Below are positions 51,201 through 61,830 of a DNA stretch of 64,000 bases, piece by piece; position 1 is the first letter of the stretch; the number at the start of each line of letters is the position of its first letter. A program made the position numbers and the translations under genes. The notes below the pieces were generated by a model that worked only from the letters and a program-made list of their open reading frames with translations, was not told where the DNA came from and made no database searches. Where the stretch lies: NCBI GenBank assembly GCA_013396995.1, contig VWZP01002415.1:568411-632410 (forward strand), in the 5' to 3' direction. Source of the DNA: Dicaeum eximium. Its lineage: Eukaryota; Chordata; Aves; Passeriformes; Dicaeidae.

Positions 51201-52849
51201 CACAGCTTCATCACACCAGTGCCCTTTCTCAGGGTTCATGATGATGCTGTCCATTTGGCTGTACAGCTGTGAGGCAGCAATACAGTCTCTAAGCTGTCCA
51301 CTGAACTGTGAGAACACTAATCCAGCACATCAGCTCCTCACATGGGATAAGCCACTGAGGGTCCTTCTCTCTGCTTCTGTTTTCAAACTAGTGGCTAGAA
51401 GCCCCAAAACACTTTCATGTCCAGAAGTTAAAAAATACTAGGTTTCTTTTCCATACCTGAGCTTTACACACTTCCCTGATTGAAGATCAAGACAATGAGG
51501 GAAAGGCAAAAAAACCCTCCTTTTTTCCTGTCTCCGTTCTCCTTAGGTTTGCTAAATGATATTTTTTGTTCTGTAAATGAAACCACAACAGTGACCTTTC
51601 TTCAACAAGGACCACCAAATTATTAGCACTGGTGACAGAAATGGAGCCTGAGATTTAAGTTTTCGAATAAAATCAAGATTTATTATTTGTTCTGTTTCTC
51701 TTTACTCCATTTTTTATCATAAAATTGTCACAATCATGTGTCTTTCCTTGAAAATATTGTGTTTTGCCTCCAGCAACCCACAAATCACAAACACAGATTA
51801 CTGAGGATGTTACTATCTCTCTTTTTTCCCATCAGAAGTAAACTTTTTGTCTGATAGTCTCTCCCCAAGAGAAATTATCTTCTAGGAAGTGTGGTATGTT
51901 TTTTATTCCGAGTTAATATGATTCTACCTTGCACTTAGCCCATGATTGATTTTCTGCTTTGTTGACTGTGGGTTTTATGTCTTTTTAGGATTCCTGAAAG
52001 CTGATGGTAAGCATTAGAATTTTTTAATTAGCAAAGATTTTGGTGGTGTAAATGCCACTGAAACTCTCCTGCTCAGCACTTTCAGTTCCTCACTGGCAGA
52101 TCCTCAGAGATGAGTGGCTATTAGCCACTGCACAATGAGCCTGAAGTTGAATTTGTGTTGTCAGAGCCTACATGTCTACACTTGCAAACCTGAAGTCTTG
52201 AGGAGTATCTTCTTTCTGTCTGAATTGAAAGGACTTTTTCTCTAAACACAATAGGTAACACCCTTCAGAATTAGCTTTACATATGCCAGTAACCTTCACC
52301 AAATTATATACCTTTCCAAGCTTCTCAGGGAAATTAGCAAGGAGCCATAGATAGTTGGGTCTCTTCTGTTTTGTTATACACTACTGGATAGCAGGAACAG
52401 GACTCCAGCCAGCTAGTCCTTTGTTTTGGCCACTATGTGCATCCTTATTGTGAGCTACCTCTATACTTGGGCATCCTTTTAGCTCTTTAAAGCTTTCAGC
52501 ACATGAATGATGATAAAGCTATTCTGGTTACTGACTAGTGTAATGTTCTGGGCAGGATTTCCTAAGGAAGAGAAACAATGGGCAAATCTTTGTAGAGGAG
52601 TGCTACTTCTACCAGCTGTACACAGTGGATGACCAATCTTATTTTTGACAGCAAACCTGTGACCTGTTGTCAGTATTTTTTACTTTTCATTCCCTGGTTG
52701 CTGAAATGGAAAAAAGTAACCAAAAAAGTTGAAATTAATGAGAGGACAGAGATAAATGAATAGTTGTGATAACGTTAGCTAAATTAATAGGATCTGCAAG
52801 ACTTGTCATACATAGTGGAAATTCCTTATTTCTTGTCACACCCAATCAT
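48194..52849. other. Non-coding sequence, no gene recognised
   Basis: AT-rich unique DNA. It includes an A-rich run at 48332-48354, a T-rich run near 49090-49102 and a 9-bp-stem hairpin (CTCTCCTGT, loop GTTCAT, ACAGGAGAG) at 49859-49882. No coding frame or mobile element was recognised. Confidence 0.6.
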
Positions 52850-53042
52850 CTTTGTAGCCCATCACTGCACTCTCCAGCCTGCCCACGTCTCTCTTTCAGG
52901 GGCAAGGCCAGAACTGCACACTACTATAGATGTAGCCTCACCAGTGCTCAGCAAAGGGAAGGATCGCCTCCCTTGACCTGCTGGCAATCTTCAGCCTTCT
53001 GCAGCAGAGGATGCCATCAGCTTTCTTCCATGCCCATACTGA
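52850..53042 (-). mobile_element. CR1 LINE fragment
   Basis: On the plus strand the order of blocks is that of a reverse-complemented CR1 near the end of its reverse-transcriptase frame. The blocks are CTCTCCAGCCTGCCCACGT, then GGCCAGAACTGCACACTACT, then TAGCCTCACCAGTGCT, then CCTCCCTTGACCTGCTGGC, then a GATGCCATCAGC block. No frame is intact. It is truncated at both ends; boundaries are approximate. Confidence 0.82.
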
Positions 53043-53287
53043 AAAATGTAAGAAGGGAATAAAATAATTGTATTTTCTCCATGGAATACAAAAGGCTAGG
53101 AACTTAAATCTTCTCATGAAAAAAATGAAGCATTAAGGAAAAACAGCTCATCAGTGGTCATTACAAGTGAATTAATCTTCTTTATAGCACCCATAAATAT
53201 TGGTAATGCTTTAGTGTTTCACACATTGAACTCAGAGATGAGAAAATATAAATCAGTAATACATCCACTATTTTCCAGACAACTCAT

Positions 53288-53307
53288 AAAAAAAAAAAAA
53301 AAAAAAA
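53288..53307. repeat. A20 homopolymer
   Basis: Twenty consecutive A followed by CCAAAACAAAGCC. It could be an old retroposon tail, but no body is recognised upstream. Confidence 0.9.
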
Positions 53308-54523
53308 CCAAAACAAAGCCTGTGTACCTTATAAAAATTGTGAGACTCCACATTCTACAGAGTTGAGAGACACATGTAAGGTTATTTGCAGCAGGCAGCA
53401 GGTGGTAGGAGGAATCAGTTAGGTGTTAGTAAATTCAGTTCTCAAAGGACAGATTCTCCAGTGTTCATAAGCCACCTGCCATCAAAAGCAGAGGAGTTTG
53501 CTCCTCCATACACAGTGTGAACTGAAGTGTTCTAAGGTGTGGTACCACACAGGTGAGAAGGGCACACTGGCACTCCCCTGGAGGGGGACACATCTCAATC
53601 CCGCAGCAATGCCATGCAGCTTTCCATGTTTCACCTCATCTGAGGTCTCACGCTGTTTCTGCCTGTTACATGCCCTTGACTATTCTCATCTTCCTTTCCA
53701 TATTTCCATAACATCCCCTAATTGGGCACTCCTCTCTACTTTTTCAGTGTTTTTTGTTGTCTTTGTGCAACTGATGAAGGAGGCAGATGCCAGAAGAAAA
53801 GATCTGTCTCTTCACTTTGGCTATAAACACATAGCAAAGGTCTGGAATTTAAAAGAAATTAAATTTAACTAGAAAGTCCTGCATGCATTTCATATATACC
53901 CATAGTAACAGAGCTCACAGCAGACTTTTTCACTTGGTCAGCCACCCTGACAGTGGTTGCCATGGATGTTTTGATGGTTTCTTTGCAATTAAAGGCTTCT
54001 GTAGAAACTGATGTTTCTGACAGTACATTGTTTCTCTGAGGTGAATTTCACATTTGACTACCTGCTATTCCAGCATTCTACACGTACACACATACATGGG
54101 CACAAATCAAACAGCAGAAGATGCCTGTGTCATTCAGGATGACGTTTCCAGTGTACAGCTAATGAAAACACTCCACAGGCAGATAATAACAAAAAGTGAA
54201 TATGGGCAGTCTTGTTCAATGTAATTGCAACCCATCACTACAATCACTGTCAGCATGACAACAAGGCATCACACAGCCTTGCAGAAGGTCAGAACCTAAA
54301 CCATGCCTTTGAAGATGAGAAGGAAACAAAACAAAACAAAATAAATTAATAGCATCTGATATTTTCACATTATTATATACCACAATGGGACATTTTGTGG
54401 CTTTTCATTCCAGTGCAGGAATTAAACCGGAGAATGCTAGGTCCAAGTGACATGATTCAGATTTGAAGCACTTATAGATGAAAACCAGCCTATATGGCTT
54501 TAGGATAAAATTAATAACTCCAC

Positions 54524-54555
54524 ATTGTATTCTGCACAAAGGTGCAGAATACAAT
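54524..54555. repeat. Perfect hairpin: 14-bp stem, 4-base loop
   Basis: ATTGTATTCTGCAC (54524-54537), loop AAAG, then its exact reverse complement (54542-54555). A second, imperfect inverted repeat, AAATTTGAC / GTCAAATTT, lies at 54589-54597 and 54624-54632. No known terminator or RNA gene role fits at this site. Confidence 0.9.
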
Positions 54556-54837
54556 TATTAAATGGTTGGTACACTAACAGATTAAATAAAATTTGACTTT
54601 ACAGGACAGAGACCTTTTATTATGTCAAATTTAATTTTATTTTATTCGCCTCTTTCTATGTAGCCATTTAAAATTACATAAGCAATTAATATAAATCAGA
54701 TTAAAAAATTAATTATTCAATCAAACAAGTCTTCCACATTTTTCTACTCTCTAATAAGTTCTTTATATTGTACGTGTTTCAGCTGAAGAGCATAAGAATC
54801 ATTTGGAATTCAAGCTTTGTCTCACTTAAATGTCAGG

Positions 54838-54888
54838 AAAAAATTATTATTTTAATAATAAATAAATAAATTAAAATTATTACCATTT
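54838..54888. repeat. ATT/AAAT-rich low-complexity tract
   Basis: TTATTATTTTAATAATAAATAAATAAATT-type sequence of about 50 bases, almost pure A/T. Confidence 0.85.
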
Positions 54889-55527
54889 ACAGATATGTAA
54901 AAATCAACAAGCAGTCATGCATGCTATTATGCAAATCCAAATATTTCCTCCCCATTTATATTTTAATCATTCAGGAATAACTAGAAGCATATTATGGATA
55001 TTCCAGACACAAAATACATTTTAGTACCAGCAATTTCATCATCACTTGTGGTCATAGAGTAAAAATGAAGATAAAATATGGGAAAAAAGATTGCTTTGAG
55101 TAATCATTCGAACTGATTACTATGTGGGTTAACTAATTAAGTGATGAGCAGGAGTGCAAGGTAGTGGCTTTGGACATCAGTTAGTGCTGGTTCTGGTCAG
55201 CTCTTCAGGGATGACTGAGCAGCTAGAGAGAACAAGGCAGTCATTTGGAAACAGCCCTGTTGAATGGAGCTGTAAAAAGCAATGAGTTAGATGATACGAC
55301 ACAAAGAGATCTGGAATGATCAGAAATCTGTGCCAAAACCAAAAGGAGCAAAATGAATTTCTTCTTCCAAAAAAAAAAAAGTCAACCTAATATACCTGGG
55401 GAAATCCAATTAGATACAGAAATACAGAAGGGCAGGTAACATTAATGATATAGAAGTTCCAAGGGCAAAATCTGAAAGTGAATGAGACAGGGTTTGGCAA
55501 CGTGATATGGCTGCAAAACCAATTGCA

Positions 55528-55972
55528 CTGGGGCCAGCAAGCTTGTGAAGGGCCTTGAGGGGAAGTCGTATGAGGAGCAGCTGAGGTCACTGGGTCCTTC
55601 AGCCTGGAGAAGGGAACACTGAGGGGACATCTCAGTGCAGTTACAACTTCCTCATGAGGGGAAAAGGAGGGACAGACTCTGGTCTCTTCTCTGTGATGAC
55701 CAGTGACAGGACCCAAGGGAATGGCCTGGAGCTGTGTCAGGGGATGTTTAGGTGGGATATCAGGAAAAGGTTCTTTACTCAGAGAATGACTGGGCACTGG
55801 AACAGGCTCCCCAGGGCAGTGGTCACAGCACCTGTCAGAGTTCAAGAAGTGTTTGGACAATGCTCTCATACACATGCTGTGACTTTTGGGGACGGTTCTA
55901 TGCAGGGTCAGGGGTTGGACTTCGATGATTCTAATGGGCCCTTTTCAGCTTAGAATATACTGTGATTCTGTT
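55528..55972 (+). mobile_element. CR1 LINE 3'-end fragment
   Basis: This is a typical 5'-truncated CR1 copy. Blocks in order are AAGGGCCTTGAGGGGAAG, GAGGAGCAGCTGAGG, TTCAGCCTGGAGAAG, CTCTTCTCTGTGATGACCAG, AATGGCCTGGAGCTG, GGATATCAGGAAAAGGTTC, CACTGGAACAGGCTCCCCAG, then GGTTGGACTTCGATGATTCT. It ends in TGTGATTCTGTT, a diverged form of the ATTCTATG-type CR1 tail. It covers the last part of the reverse-transcriptase/C-terminal frame and the 3' UTR. Frames in both directions are broken. It is moderately diverged, so it is not a recent insertion. Confidence 0.92.
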
Positions 55973-58454
55973 ATCTATTTTCTAAAAATTTTAAAGAATG
56001 GATGTCATCATATATATGAACTTCTAGAAATATGATCTAATTAATATTTCAGACTATGAGAAATTAATAACACAGTATACATTGCTACATGAACATAATT
56101 GGTGCAATTATACTTTTCCATATTCTTATAGAAATCAAGAATTTACATCAATTTTGATAACTAATAGCTTTGTATTACCAGAAGAGAAGGAATATAGATA
56201 ATTCAAATGTATGAAGTTGTACTGATCTTTGGGAAAAGTTGAGGATCAAAATCAAATGTAGAGAAGGCTAAATCCTCTTTTGCCAGTTTCCTTAAAATTA
56301 TACTAGCAATGTATCTAAAAAGCATTTCATTAATATTCTCCAGTAAGTTTAAATAAAGAAGCAATCTTTCCTGAGTGAAACAACTGCTAATCAAAAGCAG
56401 CCTAAGTTTTCATCTCCAGGCACTGCATGAGATTCACAGTGCAAATCTTTGATACCCAGTGAATGAGTATACCATGATGATATACAGAACTTTCATTACG
56501 ATGTTGAAACATTTTACAACAGGAAATAATATACACTTGTAATTTGCTTCCCCAAACAATGACTCAATACACAGCAAGTTTTCTCTGAGTTATATCTATT
56601 TTCTGGTGAAATCACAACTAATGCTGGAAGTATCACAGCAAATATTCTCCTTTTGAAAGCTTCAGATTGTCTGTTTCTCAACTGCTCAATCCATCTTATA
56701 AATAAGCTTTGAGAAAATAAAGGGCACAGATAAATGTGTCTGCTGTTGTTAGATTTTATTTTCAGTGGAGAATTGTTAGCTAAGATGATTTCAAGATGTA
56801 ACATCAAGGAAAAATACACAGCATTCCTAATTTCCAGTAACAAAAGTCCAGGCTTCTCTTGTATTCCTTGAGCTAGCTACCTTCAGCTAATCACTGTAAT
56901 ATTTTTCCATATTTTCCTGCATCTGTCCATAAAGAAAAATGTCTAATCACAGCTGAGAAATTGAACAGTGTATAGTACTTGCAAGAATCTACACAATTCA
57001 GAAAAAGTACTTGCAAGAATCTACACAATTCAGAAAAAACCACCATCTTGCTCAAAATAATCACCTCTGCCAGGAAGCTTATACCACCTGGGGGGAATAA
57101 CATGCATGAAAATATGCAGGCATCTGAACAAGTTATGCAAGCACAGGCATGGGTGAAATGACAACTGATTAATAAGGCAGCTCACAATTGCTGAAATGCT
57201 GGCTTCCTTATGACTGTGGAAGCAGAATACTGCACTTTCAGACAGGAACATTGTAATTTGAAGGAATCTGAAGAGATAAAGAAGAGATAAGGTAGAATGG
57301 CAGGAAAAGGTGAAATATTTTATTTTAATTACCAATATTCTTTTAAGAGTTTTTAACAAAAGAAGATGAAACATGCATTAAACAATACCCTCCCTTCAGT
57401 AGTCTTACAGAATTTTATTCCTGCCAATGACTTTATCTAATGGTTAAAAGGAAAATTTCTTCAAATATGCCATCTATCACTGCCAACAGTCACAGTCCAC
57501 AATTCTCTTACAAGCCTGAAAACAGTCAAGACATTTAAATAAAATATTATATTCTAGTTCATTATGTAGTAAAAAAAAAAAAAAATTCAAATACTATCAA
57601 TAAGGGCCTAACCAGAGAAGACAGTTATACGCCATTATCTCTATGCAATTCAGAAGAGAAAAAAATATTTGTGTTGTTGTTATTTACTCCATCAAAAGCT
57701 CCTTCCCTCAAGTCAAATTGAAAATATAGATTCAAATTCATGAATACTTAAGTTTGTTCTGTAGAGACAGCCCTACAAGGCTGGACTTTCCTATGGATGT
57801 GCATATAACTTGCTGAGAGTTAAATGAAAAGTGCTATTAACAGTAATAGAAAGCTACTCACAAAGAGATGATAAAACTAGAAAGAACTACATTTTTATTG
57901 TAAGAAAAACTATTTTGCATACTTCTCTATCCATATATCAATGTAGCAAGCAGTGTTAATACTATTCAAAAAGCAGTATCACTCAACTCAGCTCAAAGAC
58001 GGTCCTTATAACTAAGTGCTGCAACATGATGGCCTCACACAAAGCTGATTTAAGGACCTGGCTGGAGCTGTTGAGGGCCCCCAAAACTCCCATGTGAATT
58101 CTTTTTCTTATAGAATGCAGACCATTGTGCAATTCATAGACAGTTTTGCCTGAAGACCAAACATGCCAAACCTAAAAGAAACCTATGTTTCTCCCTCAAA
58201 TGTTCCTTTATCAGTCAGTTTTATTAACAACATACAATATTGTCATAGTACAACAGAAGTAATATTTAAAATTGAAGAAACGGCTTCAAAGAAAGAAAAA
58301 AAAAATACCAAAAGATAATACAGTAGGATGTTCTGTAACAAGGCTGGAGAAAGAAATTATGAATACATGTGAAATCCACACTTAGAGACACTGCACACTA
58401 GGAAAGAGGACACACACTGGCTTAGTTGGTAGACATTAAAAAAATACAACATTC
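55973..58454. other. Non-coding sequence, no gene recognised
   Basis: AT-rich unique DNA with an A-run near 57571-57586 and the exact tandem duplication listed at 56974. No coding frame is convincing. Confidence 0.6.
56974..57037. repeat. Exact 32-bp tandem duplication
   Basis: The units at 56974-57005 and 57006-57037 are identical and begin AGTACTTGCAAGAATC. Perfect identity suggests a recent duplication. Confidence 0.97.
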
Positions 58455-58795
58455 TGTCATGGTTTGAGGCTTACCCAGAAATGATAAGATTTATGGGCGG
58501 CTCAGTGAGATCCCAAGTGAAGAAATTCAGGAGGAAGAAGGAGGAGCTTCCTCTTTTCCAGGCAGGGAGCACAGAGGTGAGAACCTCTGGCCAGGCCTGG
58601 GAGGGGGCTCGGCCCCTTCCCCAGGCCCGGCCAGCCGGCGGCTGCGAGACGGTTCCCCCCCCCCCACCCTCATTTCATCGGAGGTGGCGGCAGGACGGCG
58701 GGGGAAGGGTGCAAAGAGGCAGGCCGGGTTTGTCGAGGCTTCTCTCCCCCCCCAAATCGGTGGCGGCCAAGGCCTTGGGAACATGGCCCTCCCCC

Positions 58796-58880
58796 AGGAG
58801 CAGCCCGGGGCCGGACCCCCCCGCCAGAAGCAGCCCGGGGCCGGACCCCCACCCAGGAGCAGCCCAGGAGCGGCCCAGGG
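58796..58880. repeat. GC-rich ~30-bp tandem repeat inside the LTR
   Basis: CAGCCCGGGGCCGGACCCCC occurs at 58801 and 58831, and a diverged third copy starts near 58860. The block sits about 60 bases before the assembly gap, so the array may be longer than shown. Confidence 0.85.
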
Positions 58881-58940
58881 AAGGCGCGGCGCGGGAAATT
58901 TGACCCCGAGGAAGCTGCGAAGATTTTGCAGCTGAGAGAG

Positions 58941-59148
58941 NNNNNNNNNNNNNNNNNNNNNNNNNNNNNNNNNNNNNNNNNNNNNNNNNNNNNNNNNNNN
59001 NNNNNNNNNNNNNNNNNNNNNNNNNNNNNNNNNNNNNNNNNNNNNNNNNNNNNNNNNNNNNNNNNNNNNNNNNNNNNNNNNNNNNNNNNNNNNNNNNNNN
59101 NNNNNNNNNNNNNNNNNNNNNNNNNNNNNNNNNNNNNNNNNNNNNNNN
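58941..59148. other. Assembly gap (208 N)
   Basis: The bases are undetermined. The gap follows a GC-rich, CpG-rich and repetitive stretch that is difficult to sequence, so the missing piece is most simply more LTR sequence. Confidence 1.
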
Positions 59149-59497
59149 CTTTTCTCTTGTGGAGAAGCTTTTCCATAACATGAACAAGAGGGACTCCTCT
59201 CCCTGAGAAAGAATTGAGGAAACACTATTTCAAAAATGATGGACTGATTGGGATTGTTGAGTGTTACTTCTTTACATTGACAAATGGGAAGGGAATGTTT
59301 GAGGAGGGAGGAGAAGGATCTGAAGGGTTTTGATGGTTTTTTTTCTTTCCCTTTTTTTTTCCTCTTTTAGTTACTGTTAATAAACTGCCTTTCTCTTGAA
59401 GTTTTGAGCCTGCTTTGCTTTTCTCCTAGTTGATCCTATTTTACAGCAGGAGAGTGCTCTGGTGATTAACCAGCACGAGAAAACCCACCACATTTAG

Positions 59498-59516
59498 TGG
59501 TGCATTTGGCCGGGAA
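59498..59516 (+). other. Retroviral primer binding site, tRNA-Gly-like
   Basis: TGGTGCATTTGGCCGGGAA starts six bases after the LTR end. It is complementary to the 3' end of vertebrate tRNA-Gly(GCC), which reads TTCCCGGCCAATGCACCA, apart from one extra T. Its position after an LTR ending in CA supports the reading. Confidence 0.75.
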
Positions 59517-60045
59517 AAATTCAGATTGATTCAAATTGGGGAAATACAGAATTGGCGAACCAAACCACTACACATACCAAATTCCAGGTTCAAGGGGCTC
59601 AAAAAGAAAAGCATGATCTACAAAAAGACCTCTGTACTGAGAAATTTTTTTCTGGACAAGGGTTGAATTTCCTTATCTATAAACTCTCTCTGTTTTTAGG
59701 GTTATGGTCAATGTTAAGACCAAAAAAGAAAACTTGACGTTTCATTGAAAAGGAAAAGATCCTACATTTTAAAAAGCTGAGACTGGATGGACAGAATGGT
59801 CACCAAATATCAGCACCCATGAGGTGAGACAGTGTCTCTGTACATAAGAACAAGGAAAGAGAGGAAGGGAAACTCCAGTCTCACAGCCTTGAGGGCTCTG
59901 GAAAATCTCCAGCAAACCAAGAAGGATGGGCTGATGCAGCAATTCTGGTATGGAAATAGTCGAGTCTGGCAGTGGAAACAGTGGCACAAAGGTCAGAAAG
60001 TGGTAAGGTTTTAACTTGAGAGAAAGCTCATTGCACCACCTGCAA
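59517..60045 (+). mobile_element. Possible ERV leader remnant passing into unassigned sequence
   Basis: Sequence directly after the primer binding site should be retroviral leader. There is no gag-like frame; the longest open frame is about 60 codons and unrecognised. Where the ERV remnant stops before the satellite-like region cannot be decided from this sequence alone. Confidence 0.35.
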
Positions 60046-61830
60046 TGGGTAGGGGTTAGGTCTAAGAAAGAGAGCATAAAGCTCTGGTTGCAATAGGGGT
60101 AGAAAGGCAAAGCTAAACAAAGGTGGTGGAGGGCAGGGATGGGATGGTAGAAGAATTAGTAAATTCCCTGAACATTTTCTCAGCTTGGTCTTGCTTGGAA
60201 GTAGGATGCACCTAGGATTTGGATTATGATTCCCTTAGAAGTAGTTGAAAGAGAAAACCTAGACCTCCTAGGGAACTGGGGCTGCAAACAGGCTGAAAAA
60301 GTGAGGGCAAAGCTGTAAAAATAATTGTTCCCTGAGAACATGTTCATCTGGGCCAGGGCACTGGGCCTCAAACAAAGGCTCAGCTAAGGCCAGGACCAGT
60401 ATTAAGGGTTAGGGTATTGGTTGAGAAGGGGACAAAATCTACAGCAGTCCTTAGACAGAGGCTGCAAAGGGGCTGAAAAACAAGGCTGTCAAAAGAATTG
60501 TTCCCTCCAAATGTTCTCATGCCTGTTGTGGCACTGGGCTTTGAGCTAGGGTCAGGCAAGGAGAAGGCTTGACTAAGGAAGAGTTAGGGTCAGGAAGGAG
60601 ACCTACAACTGGAAGTGGGGTGGCATTGCAAAGAGGCCACCCAGAGAGGTGTATATTTCTCTCTTCAGCCTATATATTTCTTGTGGCAGCCTCTCTGAAG
60701 CTCTCCTTCAGCTGGATTTCTGTGGTTATTTTTTCTTGACTCCTAAGAATCCCAAGTGATAAGGTAACTGCTCCAGCCCCAGTTCTTGCTTCATTTAGAG
60801 GCTCCAGATTCCTGGGAGGAAAATTTGAGTCTCAGCTGTTCCTTCTCTTAGATTTTTCAGGGTCCTAAACACAGCTATCCTACAGTTTACTGCAATTTTA
60901 TTCCCAAACATAAAATAAGTCTAGGCACTTTCCTTCTTCATTTTACCCAGAAGAGGATTTACTCCAGGGATAGATAAAGCCTACGGGGTTATTTGGTTTT
61001 TTTTCCAGACAGCCCTTCTTCTGCACCACTCAAGCTGTAGCTCTAGGCTTTTTCTCTCAGTCATTAGAGTTGTAAAAGGAAGTGACTGGTGCAAAAATAA
61101 TTGTTTCCTTAGGAATTTTTCATCTTCACTGGCCTTTTATTTTCTGAGGTTCATTTCAGGGTTTGGGTTAAGGTTATTTTTGACTGAAAGTCCACAGCTA
61201 AGTTTGATCCCATCTGGACAGCAGCTGACAAAAAAACCCATGGGCAGGCTCTAATATACTCCCTGGAAGAACACTGAATCTTTGCATGGAACACTGTTTT
61301 TGGTTTATGCATCACTCAAGCATTTATGTTAGTGCCAGAGGAGGTTTAGAAACAAAGAGAAATCTGAAATGAAGTTATAGTGAGGCTGCAATGTATCCTC
61401 CATTGTTAAGTAAGAACTGATACTACAACTGGAGAATTGCATCATATTTATCAAATTGTTTGTCTGAATGGAGAGGGATTCCTCTCCTATGCCCAGGCTA
61501 GGCTTAGGGCGCTCCATTAATGTTAGGTTTGTTGAGGAGAAGAATTACTTCAGGGAGACTAAGTCTGGAAAAGGGCTGTCAGAGAGAATTGTGAGTTCAA
61601 AAAAAGTATTCTTTGGCCAGTTTTCAGTATAGGTAAAGTCCATGTGGTCTTTTGTGACATTCACATGACGTGTAGGATTTGGTGTTAGGGCTTTGATTAC
61701 TGTTTTGAGAAAGAGAAATAAAAAAATGACATCTTGGAGATATCTTTTACAGTTAAGTAAAGACATGTAAATTATTGTTTTTAGGAATATTGATTCTTTT
61801 GGTTGGAATATTAGCCCTGTCCTAGTTCAA
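60046..61830. repeat. Decayed tandem array, period about 165-195 bp, with a GTTAGGG-like motif in most units
   Basis: Two adjacent units are clearly related. In the units at about 60272-60413 and 60452-60588, both run GGCTGCAAA, GGCTGAAAAA, AAAGCTGT/AAGGCTGT, AATTGTTCCCT, GGCACTGGGC or GGGCACTGGGCC, then GGGTTAGGGT / GAGTTAGGGT. Weaker matches to the AATTGTTCCCT block occur near 60150 and 61095. Telomere-like motifs recur near 60053, 60406, 60583, 61163, 61503/61520 and 61685, mostly at multiples of about 177 bases. The outer units are strongly diverged. The limits are approximate and it is not a family I can name. Confidence 0.5.

Larger units (their letters stand above)
53043..55527. other. 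Non-coding sequence, no gene recognised
   Basis: Mostly unique AT-rich DNA with an A20 run, an (AAACA)n tract near 54325-54345, a strong hairpin at 54524 and an AT-rich tract at 54838-54888 (the larger ones listed separately). A 124-codon frame at 53498-53872 lacks any recognisable domain. Confidence 0.6.
58455..59492 (+). mobile_element. 5' LTR of an endogenous retrovirus (ERVL-like), interrupted by an assembly gap
   Basis: It starts TGTCATGGTTTGAGGC and ends AACCCACCACA. Near the 3' end are a T/C-rich tract (59337-59370), AATAAA at 59379-59384 and a block with GAGCCTGCTTTGCTTTTCTCC, all familiar from avian ERVL LTRs. A primer binding site follows six bases after the end, so this is a left-hand LTR rather than a solo LTR. 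The middle is very GC-rich, with a ~30-bp tandem repeat and 208 undetermined bases. Open frames through it are artefacts of composition and of the gap. Including the gap it is 1,038 bases. No right-hand LTR was found in the window. Confidence 0.78.

Noticed and set aside
53498..53872. 124-codon open frame
   Set aside because: No recognisable domain or supporting gene structure.
55387..55875. 162-codon minus-strand open frame
   Set aside because: It is antisense to the CR1 LINE fragment at 55528-55972 and not a gene.
58527..59225. Several long open frames across the N gap
   Set aside because: They are held open by undetermined bases and GC-rich LTR sequence, with no protein-like content.
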